Part shown: positions 1 to 8,917 of the stretch, in pieces
Layout: every line of letters begins with the position of its first letter
How positions within the stretch are numbered: the stretch's first letter is position 1
Assembly (NCBI RefSeq): GCF_001076885.1
Contig: NZ_JVDT01000185.1
Coordinates: forward strand, 1-53,365
Direction: 5' to 3'
Source of the DNA: Bacillus sp. 522_BSPC
GTDB lineage: Bacteria; Bacillota; Bacilli; Bacillales; Cytobacillaceae
DNA: 53,365 nucleotides
Notes under the pieces: generated by a model
Database searches by the model: none
The model's input: the letters and a program-made list of their open reading frames with translations, nothing else
Told to the model about the DNA's origin: nothing
Program-made: the position numbers and the translations under genes

Positions 1-39
1 CGCAGGAGGTCGCGGGTTCGAGTCCCGTCCGGACCGCCA
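1..39 (+). tRNA. tRNA-Asp, 3' part only
   Basis: The window starts inside a tRNA. What is seen is the 3' side of the anticodon stem (CGCAGG), the variable region, a T-arm with GGTTCGAGTCC, an acceptor strand ending GTCCGGACC, and an encoded GCCA end. This matches the 3' half of Bacillus tRNA-Asp (GUC) as I remember it. The anticodon itself lies outside the window, so the identity is inferred from the body sequence. Confidence 0.8.
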
Positions 40-154
40 TTTTTTCTTCCTATGCATTTACATATTTTATATACATTTATCTTATACATAATGAAGACAA
101 GTAAATAACGACCTTTGCTTAAATGTTAGAGCTAAGCATTTGTCACCATAGTTT

Positions 155-227
155 GGCTCAGTAGCTCAGTCGGTAGAGCAAAGGACTGAAAATCCTTGTG
201 TCGGCGGTTCGATTCCGTCCTGAGCCA
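155..227 (+). tRNA. tRNA-Phe (anticodon GAA)
   Basis: A complete 73-nt cloverleaf. The acceptor stem is GGCTCAG/CTGAGCC, the D-arm is GTAGCTCAGTCGGTAGAGC, the anticodon loop CTGAAAA carries GAA, and the T-arm contains GGTTCGATTCC. The discriminator base is A. The next bases are CCT, so the final CCA is not fully encoded and must be added after transcription, unlike the tRNA-Asp upstream. In Bacillus subtilis a small tRNA cluster likewise lies upstream of walR. Confidence 0.95.
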
Positions 228-243
228 CCTTGATTTTGTATTC

Positions 244-268
244 ACAACGAATGTTCGTTGTTTTTTTT
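244..268 (+). terminator. intrinsic terminator after tRNA-Phe
   Basis: A short perfect hairpin (ACAACGAA/TTCGTTGT) is followed by a run of eight T. It ends the tRNA transcript. Confidence 0.85.
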
Positions 269-521
269 ATGCCCAAATTATTTCCCTGTAAATAAACCGC
301 GAAAGATCCTTTCTATTACAAATCTCTGCATAACATGATAATAATACAACAATTTCATTACAATATAATAGCAAAACATTATTTCCTTTAAATATATGCT
401 AAAGTAAATGTATATGCCTTCTTCATAATAATCTTTATATATAAAGTGAATTACTAGCAGGGAGGGGAATTATTTTACTGTCTAGTGAAGAATAAGTAGA
501 GGCTATAATAGATAAAAAAAG

Positions 522-558
522 GACAAGGAAATCCATTCTAGGAAAGGATTTCCTTGTC
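522..558 (-). terminator. hairpin with minus-strand U-tract
   Basis: A 13-bp perfect stem (GACAAGGAAATCC with its complement) is separated by 11 bases. On the minus strand it is followed by CCTTTTTTTATC, the form of an intrinsic terminator. No minus-strand gene is seen to its right (559-1078), so it either ends an unseen small RNA or is a leftover. The rest of 269-660 shows no gene. Confidence 0.5.
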
Positions 559-674
559 AAAATTAAGGGAAAATGAAACTCATATATATAGACGATTATC
601 TAGTATAAAAGGTTTCAATAATTTAGCTATCTTCATTTGTATTTTTTTCTTATAGTAAAATGAGGCTCTTTCTA

Positions 675-706
675 TTGCTATACTATGAATTGAGGGCATA
701 TACAAT
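675..706 (+). promoter_or_regulatory. candidate sigma-A promoter of a mini-transcript
   Basis: TTGCTA at 675-680 is followed after 18 bases by TATACA at 699-704, overlapping TACAAT. It lies 25 to 30 bases before the ribosome binding site of the 15-codon reading frame at 730. The match is moderate, and the call rests partly on the RBS, short frame and terminator that follow. Confidence 0.35.
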
Positions 707-729
707 AGCCTAAAAAGGATGTTTCGATA

Positions 730-777
730 ATGAATGATGCAGGGAGATTTCCCATGCATTGGAATGAAGTAGAATAA
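730..777 (+). CDS. candidate 15-residue leader-type peptide
   Basis: ATG at 730 follows AAAAAGGA at 712-719 and opens a 15-codon frame reading MNDAGRFPMHWNEVE, ending with TAA at 775-777. A strong terminator hairpin starts 15 bases after the stop and a promoter-like sequence lies just upstream. The unit (promoter, RBS, short frame, terminator) therefore looks complete and about 110 nt long. It lies between the tRNA cluster and the walRK operon. No function is known to me. It could be an attenuator leader, a small peptide gene or a small RNA in which the reading frame is accidental. Confidence 0.35.
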   Translation: MNDAGRFPMHWNEVE

Positions 778-791
778 TCGGAAATGGTAAC

Positions 792-816
792 CCTCTCTTA
801 TAGAGGGATTTTTTAA
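792..816 (+). terminator. intrinsic terminator
   Basis: The stem CCCTCT/AGAGGG with a 5-base loop is followed by ATTTTTTAA. It lies directly behind the 15-codon frame. Confidence 0.7.
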
Positions 817-837
817 TCCTCAATGGATGAAAGATTC

Positions 838-872
838 AGTGGGCTTATAGAGAAAGCTTCACTGTCTTTTTT
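838..872 (+). terminator. second terminator-like hairpin before walR
   Basis: CAGTG...CTT pairs with AAG...CACTG, with wobble pairs and one bulge, and is followed by TCTTTTTTATT. With the hairpin at 792 it forms a tandem stop, insulating walR from upstream transcription. The 200 bases from here to walR contain no gene and presumably the walR promoter. Confidence 0.5.
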
Positions 873-1078
873 ATTTGTGGCTATTTAGAGGATAAAGCAA
901 TGATGAGAAAGTAGTCATCAAGCGATCTAAACAAAGAGGATAAAGCTAACGTATCACTAAACTTATAATAGAAAAAAAGTGATTATATAAATTTAAAATG
1001 GTAAAGTAGACAGTAGAAGTAAACAATAAAAGTATGGAAGTTACGATAGATAAACTTTGATAGAAGGAGAATACCTGA

Positions 1079-1789
1079 ATGAATAAAAAGATTTTAGTTG
1101 TAGATGATGAAAAACCAATTGCAGATATTCTGCAATTTAATTTAAAGAAAGAAGGCTTCGAAGTGTATTGTGCTTATGATGGCAATGAAGCCCTAGAGAA
1201 AGTGGAAGAAATCCAGCCAGATTTAGTATTGCTTGATATTATGCTTCCGCAAAGAGATGGCATGGAAGTATGTCGTGAAGTCAGAAAGAAATATGAAATG
1301 CCCATCATTATGTTAACGGCAAAGGATTCAGAAATAGATAAGGTTTTAGGGCTAGAATTAGGTGCAGATGACTATGTGACAAAGCCTTTTAGTACAAGAG
1401 AGTTAATTGCACGTGTAAAAGCAAATCTTAGACGACATCAGCAAGTTTCATCTGCTGCAGAAGAAGAAAAAGAAACGAATGAAATTGAAGTTGGTTCCCT
1501 TATTATTCATCCAGATGCTTACATCGTTTCAAAAAGAGGCGAAATGATCGAGCTAACGCATCGTGAGTTTGAATTACTTTATTATTTAGCAAAACATATA
1601 GGACAAGTTATGACTAGAGAGCACTTGCTTCAAACAGTATGGGGCTATGACTACTATGGTGATGTACGAACAGTCGATGTAACGGTAAGAAGATTAAGAG
1701 AAAAGATTGAAGATAATCCTAGTCATCCGACTTGGATCGTGACAAGAAGAGGCGTTGGCTACTATTTAAGAAATCCTGAGCAGGAGTAA
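1079..1789 (+). CDS. walR: WalR (YycF) OmpR-family response regulator
   Basis: WalR is the response regulator of the WalRK two-component system, which controls peptidoglycan hydrolases and is essential in most Firmicutes. The 236-residue protein has a receiver domain (about 3-115) with the acidic pair D9/D10, phosphoacceptor D53 in [10 protein letters not shown]80 and K102, followed by an OmpR/PhoB winged helix (about 135-232) ending with [21 protein letters not shown] precedes the ATG. It is first in the walR-walK-walH-walI-walJ series, 8 bases before walK. Both the near-complete match to the known family and the gene order support the call. Confidence 0.97.
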   Translation: MNKKILVVDDEKPIADILQFNLKKEGFEVYCAYDGNEALEKVEEIQPDLVLLDIMLPQRDGMEVCREVRKKYEMPIIMLTAKDSEIDKVLGLELGADDYVTKPFSTRELIARVKANLRRHQQVSSAAEEEKETNEIEVGSLIIHPDAYIVSKRGEMIELTHREFELLYYLAKHIGQVMTREHLLQTVWGYDYYGDVRTVDVTVRRLREKIEDNPSHPTWIVTRRGVGYYLRNPEQE

Positions 1790-1797
1790 ATTTATTA

Positions 1798-3627
1798 ATG
1801 AAAAAAGTAAGTTTTTTTCGTTCTATTCATTTGAAGCTTGTATTAGTTATTGTTTTGCTTATTCTTATTTCTATTCAAATAATTGGGGTTTATTTTGTAA
1901 AAACCCTACAAACAACGCTATTAGACAGTTTTAAAATATCGATTCAAGAGAAAGTAAATATTTTATCTATCTATTTAGAAGAGCAGCTCGTAAAGGAACG
2001 ATTTGTTGAAAACGGTGATTCAACATTAGAGGAAGATATCAAAAGAATTTTAAGTGATAATAATTCATCTGATATTAAAGAAATCAGAGTTGTTAATAGT
2101 AATGGCATTATCGTTGGAACCTCTGATCCGGAAAACCAACATTTGGTCGGCCAGAAAATGGTTGATGTTTCGGTAAGGAGAGTTCTCTCAAACTCCTCTC
2201 AACCGGATAATCCAATTAAGCAGAAAAACGGTGAGAAAATCTATGAGCTGATTACGCCTATAAAAACAAATGGGGATGAAATAGTCGGAGCCATTTATTT
2301 AGAGGGCAAGATTGAGAATGTCTATAAACAAATTGATAAGATCAATCAAATCTTTCAAAAAGGAACGATTATCACTTTATTTGTAACGGCAATATTAGGA
2401 GTCTTATTAGCAAGAACGATTACAAAGCCTATTTCAGATATGCAAAAGCATGCCTTTGCTTTATCGAAGGGGAATTTCTCCAGAAAGGTTAAAGTATATG
2501 GTTTTGATGAGATTGGACAATTAGCAATCACGTTTAATAATTTAACAAAGAAGCTTCAAGAATCACAGGCAACAACAGAAAGTGAGCGGCGAAAATTATC
2601 ATCTGTTTTAGCCTATATGACAGATGGAGTAATTGCAACAGATCGAAAAGGGCGAATTATTCTTATAAATGAGCCAGCTGCAAAGATGCTAGATGTTTCA
2701 CGTGAAACAGTACTCTCGGAGCCAATTATTAATCTCCTTGATCTTAATGGGAAATATACATTTGAGGAGCTATTGGAGGAAAGAGAATCGGTTATTTTGG
2801 ATTATAGTACTCATTATGAGCCATATATTTTACGGGCTAATTTTTCGGTTATACAAAAAGAGACAGGGTTTGTTAATGGTTTGATTACGGTCCTCCATGA
2901 TATTACGGAGCAGGAAAAAATTGATATGGAAAGAAAAGAATTTGTAGCGAATGTTTCCCATGAATTGCGTACCCCGTTAACTACGATGCGCAGTTATGTA
3001 GAAGCTTTATATGATGGAGCTTGGAAAGATGAAGAATTGGCTCCAAAATTCTTAAATGTCACCCAAAATGAGACCGAGAGAATGATACGCTTAGTAAATG
3101 ACTTATTGCAGCTTTCTAAATTAGATAGCCGTGATTATCAGTTAAATAAAGAACTTGTTGATTTTATCGTTTTTTATAATCGAATTATTGACCGTTTTGA
3201 ATTGACGAAACAACAAAATGTTAGCTTCATAAGAAAATTGCCAAAGAAAGCAGCATTTGTTGAAATTGATGAAGATAAATTAACACAAGTACTAGATAAT
3301 ATAATTTCCAATGCAATGAAGTACTCTCCTGAAGGTGGAAACATTACCTTCTCCATTAAGGAACAGGAACAGCAAATAATCGTAAGTGTATCAGATAATG
3401 GTGTTGGTATACCGAAAGAAAATATTGATAAAATATTTGATCGTTTCTATCGTGTTGATAAAGCGAGAACACGAAAGCTCGGTGGAACTGGACTTGGCCT
3501 TGCAATCGCAAAAGAAATGGTAGAAGCACATGGGGGAAGAATTTGGGCATCCAGTAAAGAAGGCAAAGGAACAAAAATATCTTTCACCCTACCGTATATT
3601 CAATCTGAAGAGGATGATTGGGGATGA
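1798..3627 (+). CDS. walK: WalK (YycG) sensor histidine kinase
   Basis: WalK is the membrane sensor kinase that phosphorylates WalR. The 609 residues contain an N-terminal membrane helix (about 12-33), an extracytoplasmic PAS-like sensor region, a second helix (about 185-205), a HAMP domain beginning around ARTITKPI, and a cytoplasmic PAS domain (about 265-370). HisKA follows with phosphoacceptor H388 in FVANVSHELRTPLTT, and then HATPase_c with the N, G1 (DNGVGI) and G2 (GGTGLGLAI) boxes. The length is usual for the family. The stop overlaps the walH start (ATGA), indicating translational coupling. Confidence 0.97.
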   Translation: MKKVSFFRSIHLKLVLVIVLLILISIQIIGVYFVKTLQTTLLDSFKISIQEKVNILSIYLEEQLVKERFVENGDSTLEEDIKRILSDNNSSDIKEIRVVNSNGIIVGTSDPENQHLVGQKMVDVSVRRVLSNSSQPDNPIKQKNGEKIYELITPIKTNGDEIVGAIYLEGKIENVYKQIDKINQIFQKGTIITLFVTAILGVLLARTITKPISDMQKHAFALSKGNFSRKVKVYGFDEIGQLAITFNNLTKKLQESQATTESERRKLSSVLAYMTDGVIATDRKGRIILINEPAAKMLDVSRETVLSEPIINLLDLNGKYTFEELLEERESVILDYSTHYEPYILRANFSVIQKETGFVNGLITVLHDITEQEKIDMERKEFVANVSHELRTPLTTMRSYVEALYDGAWKDEELAPKFLNVTQNETERMIRLVNDLLQLSKLDSRDYQLNKELVDFIVFYNRIIDRFELTKQQNVSFIRKLPKKAAFVEIDEDKLTQVLDNIISNAMKYSPEGGNITFSIKEQEQQIIVSVSDNGVGIPKENIDKIFDRFYRVDKARTRKLGGTGLGLAIAKEMVEAHGGRIWASSKEGKGTKISFTLPYIQSEEDDWG

Positions 3628-4934
3628 AATATGAGAGTGTAAAAAGCGGTATTTTAATCTTTCTCGTAGCTTTAAGTGTGTTATTATATTATCTCCTTTG
3701 GACAGATCAGGGTGGGGAATTTGATTCAATTGGTAGTGGGTCAACTACTGCTCTGGAGGAATTAGGAGAAACAAAGGAAGTAAGTGAAGTTGTAAAGCCA
3801 GACGGAATTTACCAACACATAGATGGGAATCATTATGGTACAATTTCAAGGGAAGAAATAGATTCTATTATCCAGAAGCTTAAAGAATTTGAGTATGGAG
3901 ATTTTCGTAATATAACTTCAAAAGTAGAAAGTGTAGCAAGCTTTTTAGAAGAGCAGGATAATAGTTTGGAAATAAGATTTCCAGGACAAGTTCCTTTTCG
4001 AATTTACAAAGATATTTTAAGAGTAGATCAGGATAATTCCTTTGATTTTGATACGATTTTGTTTTCATATAAGGATGGAAAGGTTTATTTTCTGTCTAAA
4101 GAAACGGGGAAAGTATATGAAACATCGGTACGATCGAAATATGTTGAGGAACTGAATCAATTTAAAGATAGTGTCTTTAAGGAAAAAACAGTGTATTCTA
4201 CCTATTTTTCGTATAAACCAAATGATCAGTATTTAATTTACTTACCTAGTGAGAAAAGGGAAGTCAATAAATACAAATATTTTACGAGACAAATCGAATC
4301 TATTCGATTGAAAAGAGCATTATTTACTAATCCTAGTATCGCCCAAAAAGAAATTTTAACAAATTGGGAAGAGTATACAGACGATTCGGGTTTACTTAGA
4401 ATATATAAAGATACCCATATTGTCAGCTTCTTTAAACCTTCTGGCATTTCGAACGAAACGATTCAGAAGCATATCATTAATAATAGTATCGATCTAATCA
4501 ATCAGAGAGGTGGCTGGATTAATGACTATTTATATGTGGGACGAGATGAAGACAGAAAGATAACCTTTCGTTTATACAACACAAATGGAATGCCTGTGTT
4601 TAATTTGAAAACAGAACTATCTGATATTCGTTTGTTCTGGGAAAATAATAAGGCGAAGCGCCTTTTAACTAGTAATTTAATTATTATTAATACAACTACT
4701 CCGTTTGATTTTTCAAAAGAGACGGTTTCATCAGGAGAAGAGGTTTTACAATATCTCCAAAATAATAAAAAGTTAAAGACAGAAAAACTCCAGAATATTG
4801 TGATGGGATATGATATGCAGGTCGATTCGCAAAATATCGTTTCCTTAGAACCAACCTGGTTTTACCAATATGATAATAAATGGTATACCTTATATTCGGA
4901 AGGAACAGGAGGCAACTTAGATGGACTGGAGTAA
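3624..4934 (+). CDS. walH: WalH (YycH) regulator of WalK
   Basis: WalH is a membrane-anchored accessory protein that works with WalI to modulate WalK (inhibitory in B. subtilis). The protein has an N-terminal membrane segment (about 8-25, LIFLVALSVLLYYLL) and an otherwise extracytoplasmic body ending in LEPTWFYQYDNKWYTLY. The ATG at 3624 overlaps the walK stop as ATGA; a TTG two codons earlier is possible but less likely. The gene overlaps walI by 14 bases. The assignment rests on position and on the single-helix, YycH-like architecture. Confidence 0.92.
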   Translation: MKYESVKSGILIFLVALSVLLYYLLWTDQGGEFDSIGSGSTTALEELGETKEVSEVVKPDGIYQHIDGNHYGTISREEIDSIIQKLKEFEYGDFRNITSKVESVASFLEEQDNSLEIRFPGQVPFRIYKDILRVDQDNSFDFDTILFSYKDGKVYFLSKETGKVYETSVRSKYVEELNQFKDSVFKEKTVYSTYFSYKPNDQYLIYLPSEKREVNKYKYFTRQIESIRLKRALFTNPSIAQKEILTNWEEYTDDSGLLRIYKDTHIVSFFKPSGISNETIQKHIINNSIDLINQRGGWINDYLYVGRDEDRKITFRLYNTNGMPVFNLKTELSDIRLFWENNKAKRLLTSNLIIINTTTPFDFSKETVSSGEEVLQYLQNNKKLKTEKLQNIVMGYDMQVDSQNIVSLEPTWFYQYDNKWYTLYSEGTGGNLDGLE

Positions 4935-5721
4935 GATAAAGACCATATTTATTATTGCCTTCTTAATATTGGATGTATATCTAATTTATGAATATATAAA
5001 GATTAAAGAATACCAACGGGCGGATGACTATACAACAGAGCCAACGACCAATACGCTTTCACGGTTAGGAATTAAATATGATAAAGAAAAGCTTCCAGTC
5101 AATAACCAAAAGGATCAATATTTATCAGCGAAGTCGAAGAAATTCACGGATGATGAGATCAAAAAGATGGAAAAAGGGCTATTAAGTGGTCAAGAAATTA
5201 CCGTAAGAGATAGCATATATCTTCAAGCAGTGTTAGTGGAGCCAATTAGTATTAAAGAAGATTTTGACCCAGAGGAGTTAACTGAATTTCTGTTTAATCA
5301 AGTGCTTAACGGTTCAGAGTATCGCTTTTGGGAAAAGAGTGGGAATACCATTACGTATTATCAACAGCATGCTGGAAAGACATTATATCGAAATCCAAAG
5401 GGTGAAATTACCTTTAATGTAAATGAAGAGAACAAAATCGTTTCCTATAACCAGACGTATTTGGAAAAAATTCAAGAAATGGATGAAAAAGAAAACATTA
5501 TTCAGCCGTTGGATGTTATTCTGAACTTATTTACAAATAACTTCATAGAAAGTGATTCGTATGTAAGCTATGTAGAATTAGGCTATTATACACAGCTTGA
5601 TACATCTGCACAATTGCTTGCTCCAACTTGGAAAGTAACAGTGGATGAAGAAGACTTTTATGTAAATGCTTTGGACGGGGCAGTTATTCAACCAGAAACA
5701 GAGGAAATGAAATTGGAGTGA
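4921..5721 (+). CDS. walI: WalI (YycI) regulator of WalK
   Basis: A 266-residue partner of WalH. It has a single N-terminal membrane helix (about 7-25, [19 protein letters not shown]), then an extracytoplasmic domain of the YycI type ending with a PepSY-like fold region around [38 protein letters not shown] lies inside the end of walH. It lies 7 bases before walJ and in the conserved order of the operon. Confidence 0.92.
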   Translation: MDWSKIKTIFIIAFLILDVYLIYEYIKIKEYQRADDYTTEPTTNTLSRLGIKYDKEKLPVNNQKDQYLSAKSKKFTDDEIKKMEKGLLSGQEITVRDSIYLQAVLVEPISIKEDFDPEELTEFLFNQVLNGSEYRFWEKSGNTITYYQQHAGKTLYRNPKGEITFNVNEENKIVSYNQTYLEKIQEMDEKENIIQPLDVILNLFTNNFIESDSYVSYVELGYYTQLDTSAQLLAPTWKVTVDEEDFYVNALDGAVIQPETEEMKLE

Positions 5722-5728
5722 GAGAAAA

Positions 5729-6517
5729 ATGCGGTTTAGTGTTCTCGCAAGTGGCAGTACAGGAAATGCCATCTTTGTTGAAACAGAAGATCATTCCTTT
5801 TTAGTTGATGCTGGATTAAGCGGAAAGCAAATGGAAGGCTTATTTCAAGGCATTGAACGGAAAATGAGTGATTTAAAAGGGATATTAGTGACACATGAGC
5901 ATAGTGACCATATTAAAGGGGTAGGAATTGTTGCAAGAAAATATAAATTACCTATCTATGCAAATGAAAAAACGTGGAAAGCAATGGATCCCTTAATCGG
6001 CGAAATTCCCACAGAGCAGAAATTTCAATTTGATATGGAAACCGTTAAGACATTTGGCAATTTATCCATTGAATCCTTTGGCGTATCCCATGATGCGGCA
6101 GAGCCAATGTTTTATGTATTCCATGAAGGAGAGAAAAAGCTCGTACTAATCACAGATACAGGTTATGTTAGTGATCGAATGAAAGGAATCATTTCCAATG
6201 CAGATTCCTATGTGTTTGAAAGCAACCATGATGTGCAGATGCTGAGGATGGGAAAATATCCATGGAATATTAAAAGACGTATTTTAAGCGATGTAGGGCA
6301 TGTCTGTAATGAAGATGCAGCAATTGCAATGAGCGAGGTAATTGGAGATCGCACAAAGCATATTTATCTTGCTCACCTAAGCTTAGATAATAATATGAAG
6401 GATTTAGCCAGAATGTCAGTTGGACAGACATTGGAAAGCCGTGGAGTCGGGTTAGGGGAACAGGTTACTTTATTTGATACAGATCCTAGAATACCGACAA
6501 AAATGATGGCAATATAA
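5729..6517 (+). CDS. walJ: WalJ (YycJ) metallo-beta-lactamase-fold nuclease
   Basis: A 262-residue metallo-beta-lactamase-fold protein. The signature HEHSDHIKG (motif THEHSDH, about 55-61) supplies metal-binding His and Asp residues, and further ligands lie in DTGYV and in LAHLSLDN near the end. YycJ/WalJ has 5'-to-3' exonuclease activity and is linked to mismatch repair and cell-wall/division coordination in Bacilli. The start has GAGTGAGAGAAA upstream. It is the last gene of the wal operon, followed 11 bases later by a terminator hairpin. Confidence 0.93.
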   Translation: MRFSVLASGSTGNAIFVETEDHSFLVDAGLSGKQMEGLFQGIERKMSDLKGILVTHEHSDHIKGVGIVARKYKLPIYANEKTWKAMDPLIGEIPTEQKFQFDMETVKTFGNLSIESFGVSHDAAEPMFYVFHEGEKKLVLITDTGYVSDRMKGIISNADSYVFESNHDVQMLRMGKYPWNIKRRILSDVGHVCNEDAAIAMSEVIGDRTKHIYLAHLSLDNNMKDLARMSVGQTLESRGVGLGEQVTLFDTDPRIPTKMMAI

Positions 6518-6527
6518 GTGGATAAAA

Positions 6528-6558
6528 AAAGCGGATACTTGGTTATTCGCTTTTTTTT
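6528..6558 (+). terminator. terminator of the wal operon
   Basis: The stem AAAGCGGATA/TATTCGCTTT is followed by more T residues. It separates walJ from htrA. Confidence 0.75.
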
Positions 6559-6711
6559 ATGGAAAAATGGAAGTATGCTATCAACGCTTTTGGGTATCAT
6601 ATGGTGAAAACATCTCTAAGTAGTTCGTTTGTTTTTTTAAAAAAAAGGAAAAATAATAAAGAATATGTTAGAAAAGTATTTAGATAATGTCTGTAGAAAG
6701 GAATGAAGCTT

Positions 6712-7914
6712 GTGGAATATGATTATGGTAATCGGGGAGATGGACCAAAGAGAGGCTCAAGAAAGGGATATTTCTTCTCTGGATTTATTGGTGCAATTAT
6801 TGGTGCAGTACTTGTTTTATTAATTAGCCCACGGTTAACAGATTTAGCGATTCTTCCGAATAAGGAAGAAAGCGGGAGTGTGATAAGCAATTCGGAAGGG
6901 GTAAAAACGCAGAATGTCTCATTGAATGTCGAAACAGATGTCACAAAGGCAGTTGATAAAGCAGCTGATTCAGTTGTTGGAATTACCAATCTGCAGTCCT
7001 CTAATTTCTGGGCAGATGAAACGACGGCAGAAGAGGCTGGTACAGGTTCAGGTGTTATATATAAAAAAAGTGATGGCAAGGCATATATTGTCACAAATAA
7101 TCATGTCGTGCAAGGTGCGACAGAGCTAGAGGTTACTTTATCAAACGGAAAGAAAATTAGTGCGGAACTAATTGGTGCTGATATTTGGACAGATTTAGCA
7201 GTAGTCGAAGTAGATGCAAGCGAAATAACAAAGATAGCGGAATTTGGTAATTCAGATACGCTGAAAGCAGGTGAACCTGTCATTGCAATTGGTAATCCAT
7301 TAGGGTTAACCTTTTCTGGATCGGTTACACAAGGAATTGTTTCCGGATTAGAAAGAACGATTCCAGTTGATATTAATGAGGACGGGACACCAGATTGGCA
7401 ATCAGAGGTTATTCAAACAGATACTGCTATTAACCCAGGAAATAGTGGTGGAGCCCTTGTTAATATTGAAGGTCAACTTATCGGTATCAATAGTATGAAA
7501 ATTGCCGAATCTGCTGTAGAAGGGATTGGGCTTGCGATACCAATTAATTCAGCGATACCAATTATTGAAGATTTAGAAGAACATGGAGAAGTACAAAGAC
7601 CCTACATGGGAGTTGAGTTGCAATCTGTTAGCGATATTCCGGGCTACTATCAGCAGGAAGCATTAAAGTTACCAGAGGATGTCACTACAGGTGTAGCAAT
7701 TAAAGATGTTTCACCAAATTCACCAGCTCAAAAAGCAGGATTAAAAGAGCTAGATGTTATTGTGGAACTAGATGGCAAAGAAATAGTGGACTTAATTGAT
7801 TTAAGAAAGCATTTATATAATGAAAAGAAAATTGGCGATTCCATGGAAGTAAAATATTATCGCAATGGAAAGTTAGAAACAGCAGAGCTAACGTTATCGG
7901 AAGATCAAATGTAA
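6712..7914 (+). CDS. HtrA/DegP-family membrane serine protease
   Basis: An envelope quality-control serine protease. A short cytoplasmic head is followed by one membrane helix (about 22-42, GFIGAIIGAVLVLLISP), a trypsin-like domain with the catalytic triad H131 (TNNHVV), D161 (DLAVV) and S245 (NPGNSGGAL), and a C-terminal PDZ domain (about 295-395). The GTG at 6712 (MEYDYG) has AGAAAGGA about 9 bases upstream; the ATG at 6703 would be only 1-2 bases from that RBS, so GTG is preferred. In B. subtilis an HtrA paralogue (YycK/HtrC) also follows walJ. It has its own transcription unit with terminators on both sides. Confidence 0.92.
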   Translation: MEYDYGNRGDGPKRGSRKGYFFSGFIGAIIGAVLVLLISPRLTDLAILPNKEESGSVISNSEGVKTQNVSLNVETDVTKAVDKAADSVVGITNLQSSNFWADETTAEEAGTGSGVIYKKSDGKAYIVTNNHVVQGATELEVTLSNGKKISAELIGADIWTDLAVVEVDASEITKIAEFGNSDTLKAGEPVIAIGNPLGLTFSGSVTQGIVSGLERTIPVDINEDGTPDWQSEVIQTDTAINPGNSGGALVNIEGQLIGINSMKIAESAVEGIGLAIPINSAIPIIEDLEEHGEVQRPYMGVELQSVSDIPGYYQQEALKLPEDVTTGVAIKDVSPNSPAQKAGLKELDVIVELDGKEIVDLIDLRKHLYNEKKIGDSMEVKYYRNGKLETAELTLSEDQM

Positions 7915-7920
7915 AAAAGA

Positions 7921-7962
7921 AAAGTAGAGCAAAACTGACAAAAGTTTTGCTCTACTTTTTTA
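7921..7962 (+). terminator. strong terminator after htrA
   Basis: A 16-bp perfect stem (AAAGTAGAGCAAAACT and its complement, 6-base loop) runs into TTTTTTATT. Confidence 0.9.
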
Positions 7963-8023
7963 TTAAAAGAGAATTAAAAGAGAATAAGGAGAAATATTTT
8001 TTTCCAAAAATAATGAAGTTGTT

Positions 8024-8412
8024 TGTGGATAAGGTCTTATCGTGAAAAGTAAATGAATTTTGTTAGAGTGGTTGCAGTTTTTGGGTAGAATGATAAGATG
8101 GAATGTGGATAACTAATAATTGGATTAGAAAAAATGATTATCCACAATTATTTTTAGAAAAATGAAAAAAGCAATCGCTAAAAGGAGAAGGAAAAATGAT
8201 TTATAGTTGTGCTGAACACGTTGATATAGCAATAGATTCTGTAGTAAATGAGTTTGAAACATTTCCGATTTTGGAACAAATTTCAGATAAAGAAAAGTTA
8301 TCAACAACCTGTGAATATTGTAAAAATAACGCCATATATATGGTGGCGAACAAGTGATTCCATACTATATGTGGATTAAAAATGTGGATATGTGGATAAC
8401 TTATGTGGATAT
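8024..8412. promoter_or_regulatory. cluster of DnaA-box-like sites
   Basis: Four perfect copies of TGTGGATAA/TTATCCACA lie at 8024-8032, 8104-8112, 8138-8146 (inverted) and 8391-8399. Three one-mismatch copies lie at 8370-8378, 8383-8391 and 8404-8412. They flank the small gene at 8196, and the last four are packed within 43 bases directly before rlmH. TTATCCACA is the canonical bacterial DnaA box. Their role here (replication control, DnaA titration or regulation of rlmH) is inferred. The stretches 7963-8195 and 8358-8437 hold no other gene. Confidence 0.6.
8196..8357 (+). CDS. CxxH/CxxC mini-protein (BA_5709-like)
   Basis: A 53-residue protein with RBS AAAAGGAGAAGG before its ATG. Cys5/His8 (SCAEH) and Cys39/Cys42 (CEYC) form a CxxH...CxxC pattern expected to bind one zinc. 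A family of such short proteins, named after B. anthracis BA_5709, is known to lie next to rlmH in Bacillus. Function is unknown. Confidence 0.85.
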   Translation: MIYSCAEHVDIAIDSVVNEFETFPILEQISDKEKLSTTCEYCKNNAIYMVANK

Positions 8413-8437
8413 CTTGTTTGTAAAGTGAGGAAAGCAT

Positions 8438-8917
8438 GTGAATATCTCAATTGTTACAGTTGGAAAATTAAAAGAAAAATACTTAAAGCTTGGAATCGAA
8501 GAATATACAAAAAGACTTTCAAGCTATTCTAAAATAGAAATCATTGAAGTTCCAGACGAAAAAGCACCAGAAATCTTAAGTGATGCAGAAATGCTGCAAG
8601 TAAAGAAAAAAGAAGGCGAACGAATCCTTGCCAAAGTCCCAGCTGATGCACATGTTATCGCACTAGCTATAGAAGGTAAGCAAAAGTCTTCAGAGGAGCT
8701 AGCCGATACCATTGATAAGCTAGGGACATATGGAAAAAGCAAGGTTACTTTTATTATTGGTGGATCTTTGGGGCTTAGTGATGAGGTGCTAAAGAGAGCA
8801 GATGATAAGCTTTCGTTTAGTAGGATGACGTTTCCTCATCAGTTGATGCGGTTGATTTTGGTGGAGCAGGTTTATCGGGCTTTTCGGATTAATAGGGGTG
8901 AACCGTATCATAAATAA
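8438..8917 (+). CDS. rlmH: RlmH, 23S rRNA pseudouridine-1915 N3-methyltransferase
   Basis: A SPOUT-class methyltransferase that modifies 23S rRNA position 1915 on the assembled ribosome. Residues 1-159 are full length, with the SAM-binding knot segments [11 protein letters not shown] and the conserved C-terminus [10 protein letters not shown]. Start is GTG at 8438 with GTGAGGAAAG upstream. The last 21 bases are the attachment site of the element that follows, but the coding sequence remains complete after insertion. Position and sequence correspond to orfX/rlmH, the SCC insertion gene of staphylococci. Confidence 0.97.
   Translation: MNISIVTVGKLKEKYLKLGIEEYTKRLSSYSKIEIIEVPDEKAPEILSDAEMLQVKKKEGERILAKVPADAHVIALAIEGKQKSSEELADTIDKLGTYGKSKVTFIIGGSLGLSDEVLKRADDKLSFSRMTFPHQLMRLILVEQVYRAFRINRGEPYHK

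Noticed and set aside
6723-7094. 123-codon antisense frame within the htrA gene
   Set aside because: It is a mirror of the highly conserved protease gene and has no RBS or neighbour support.
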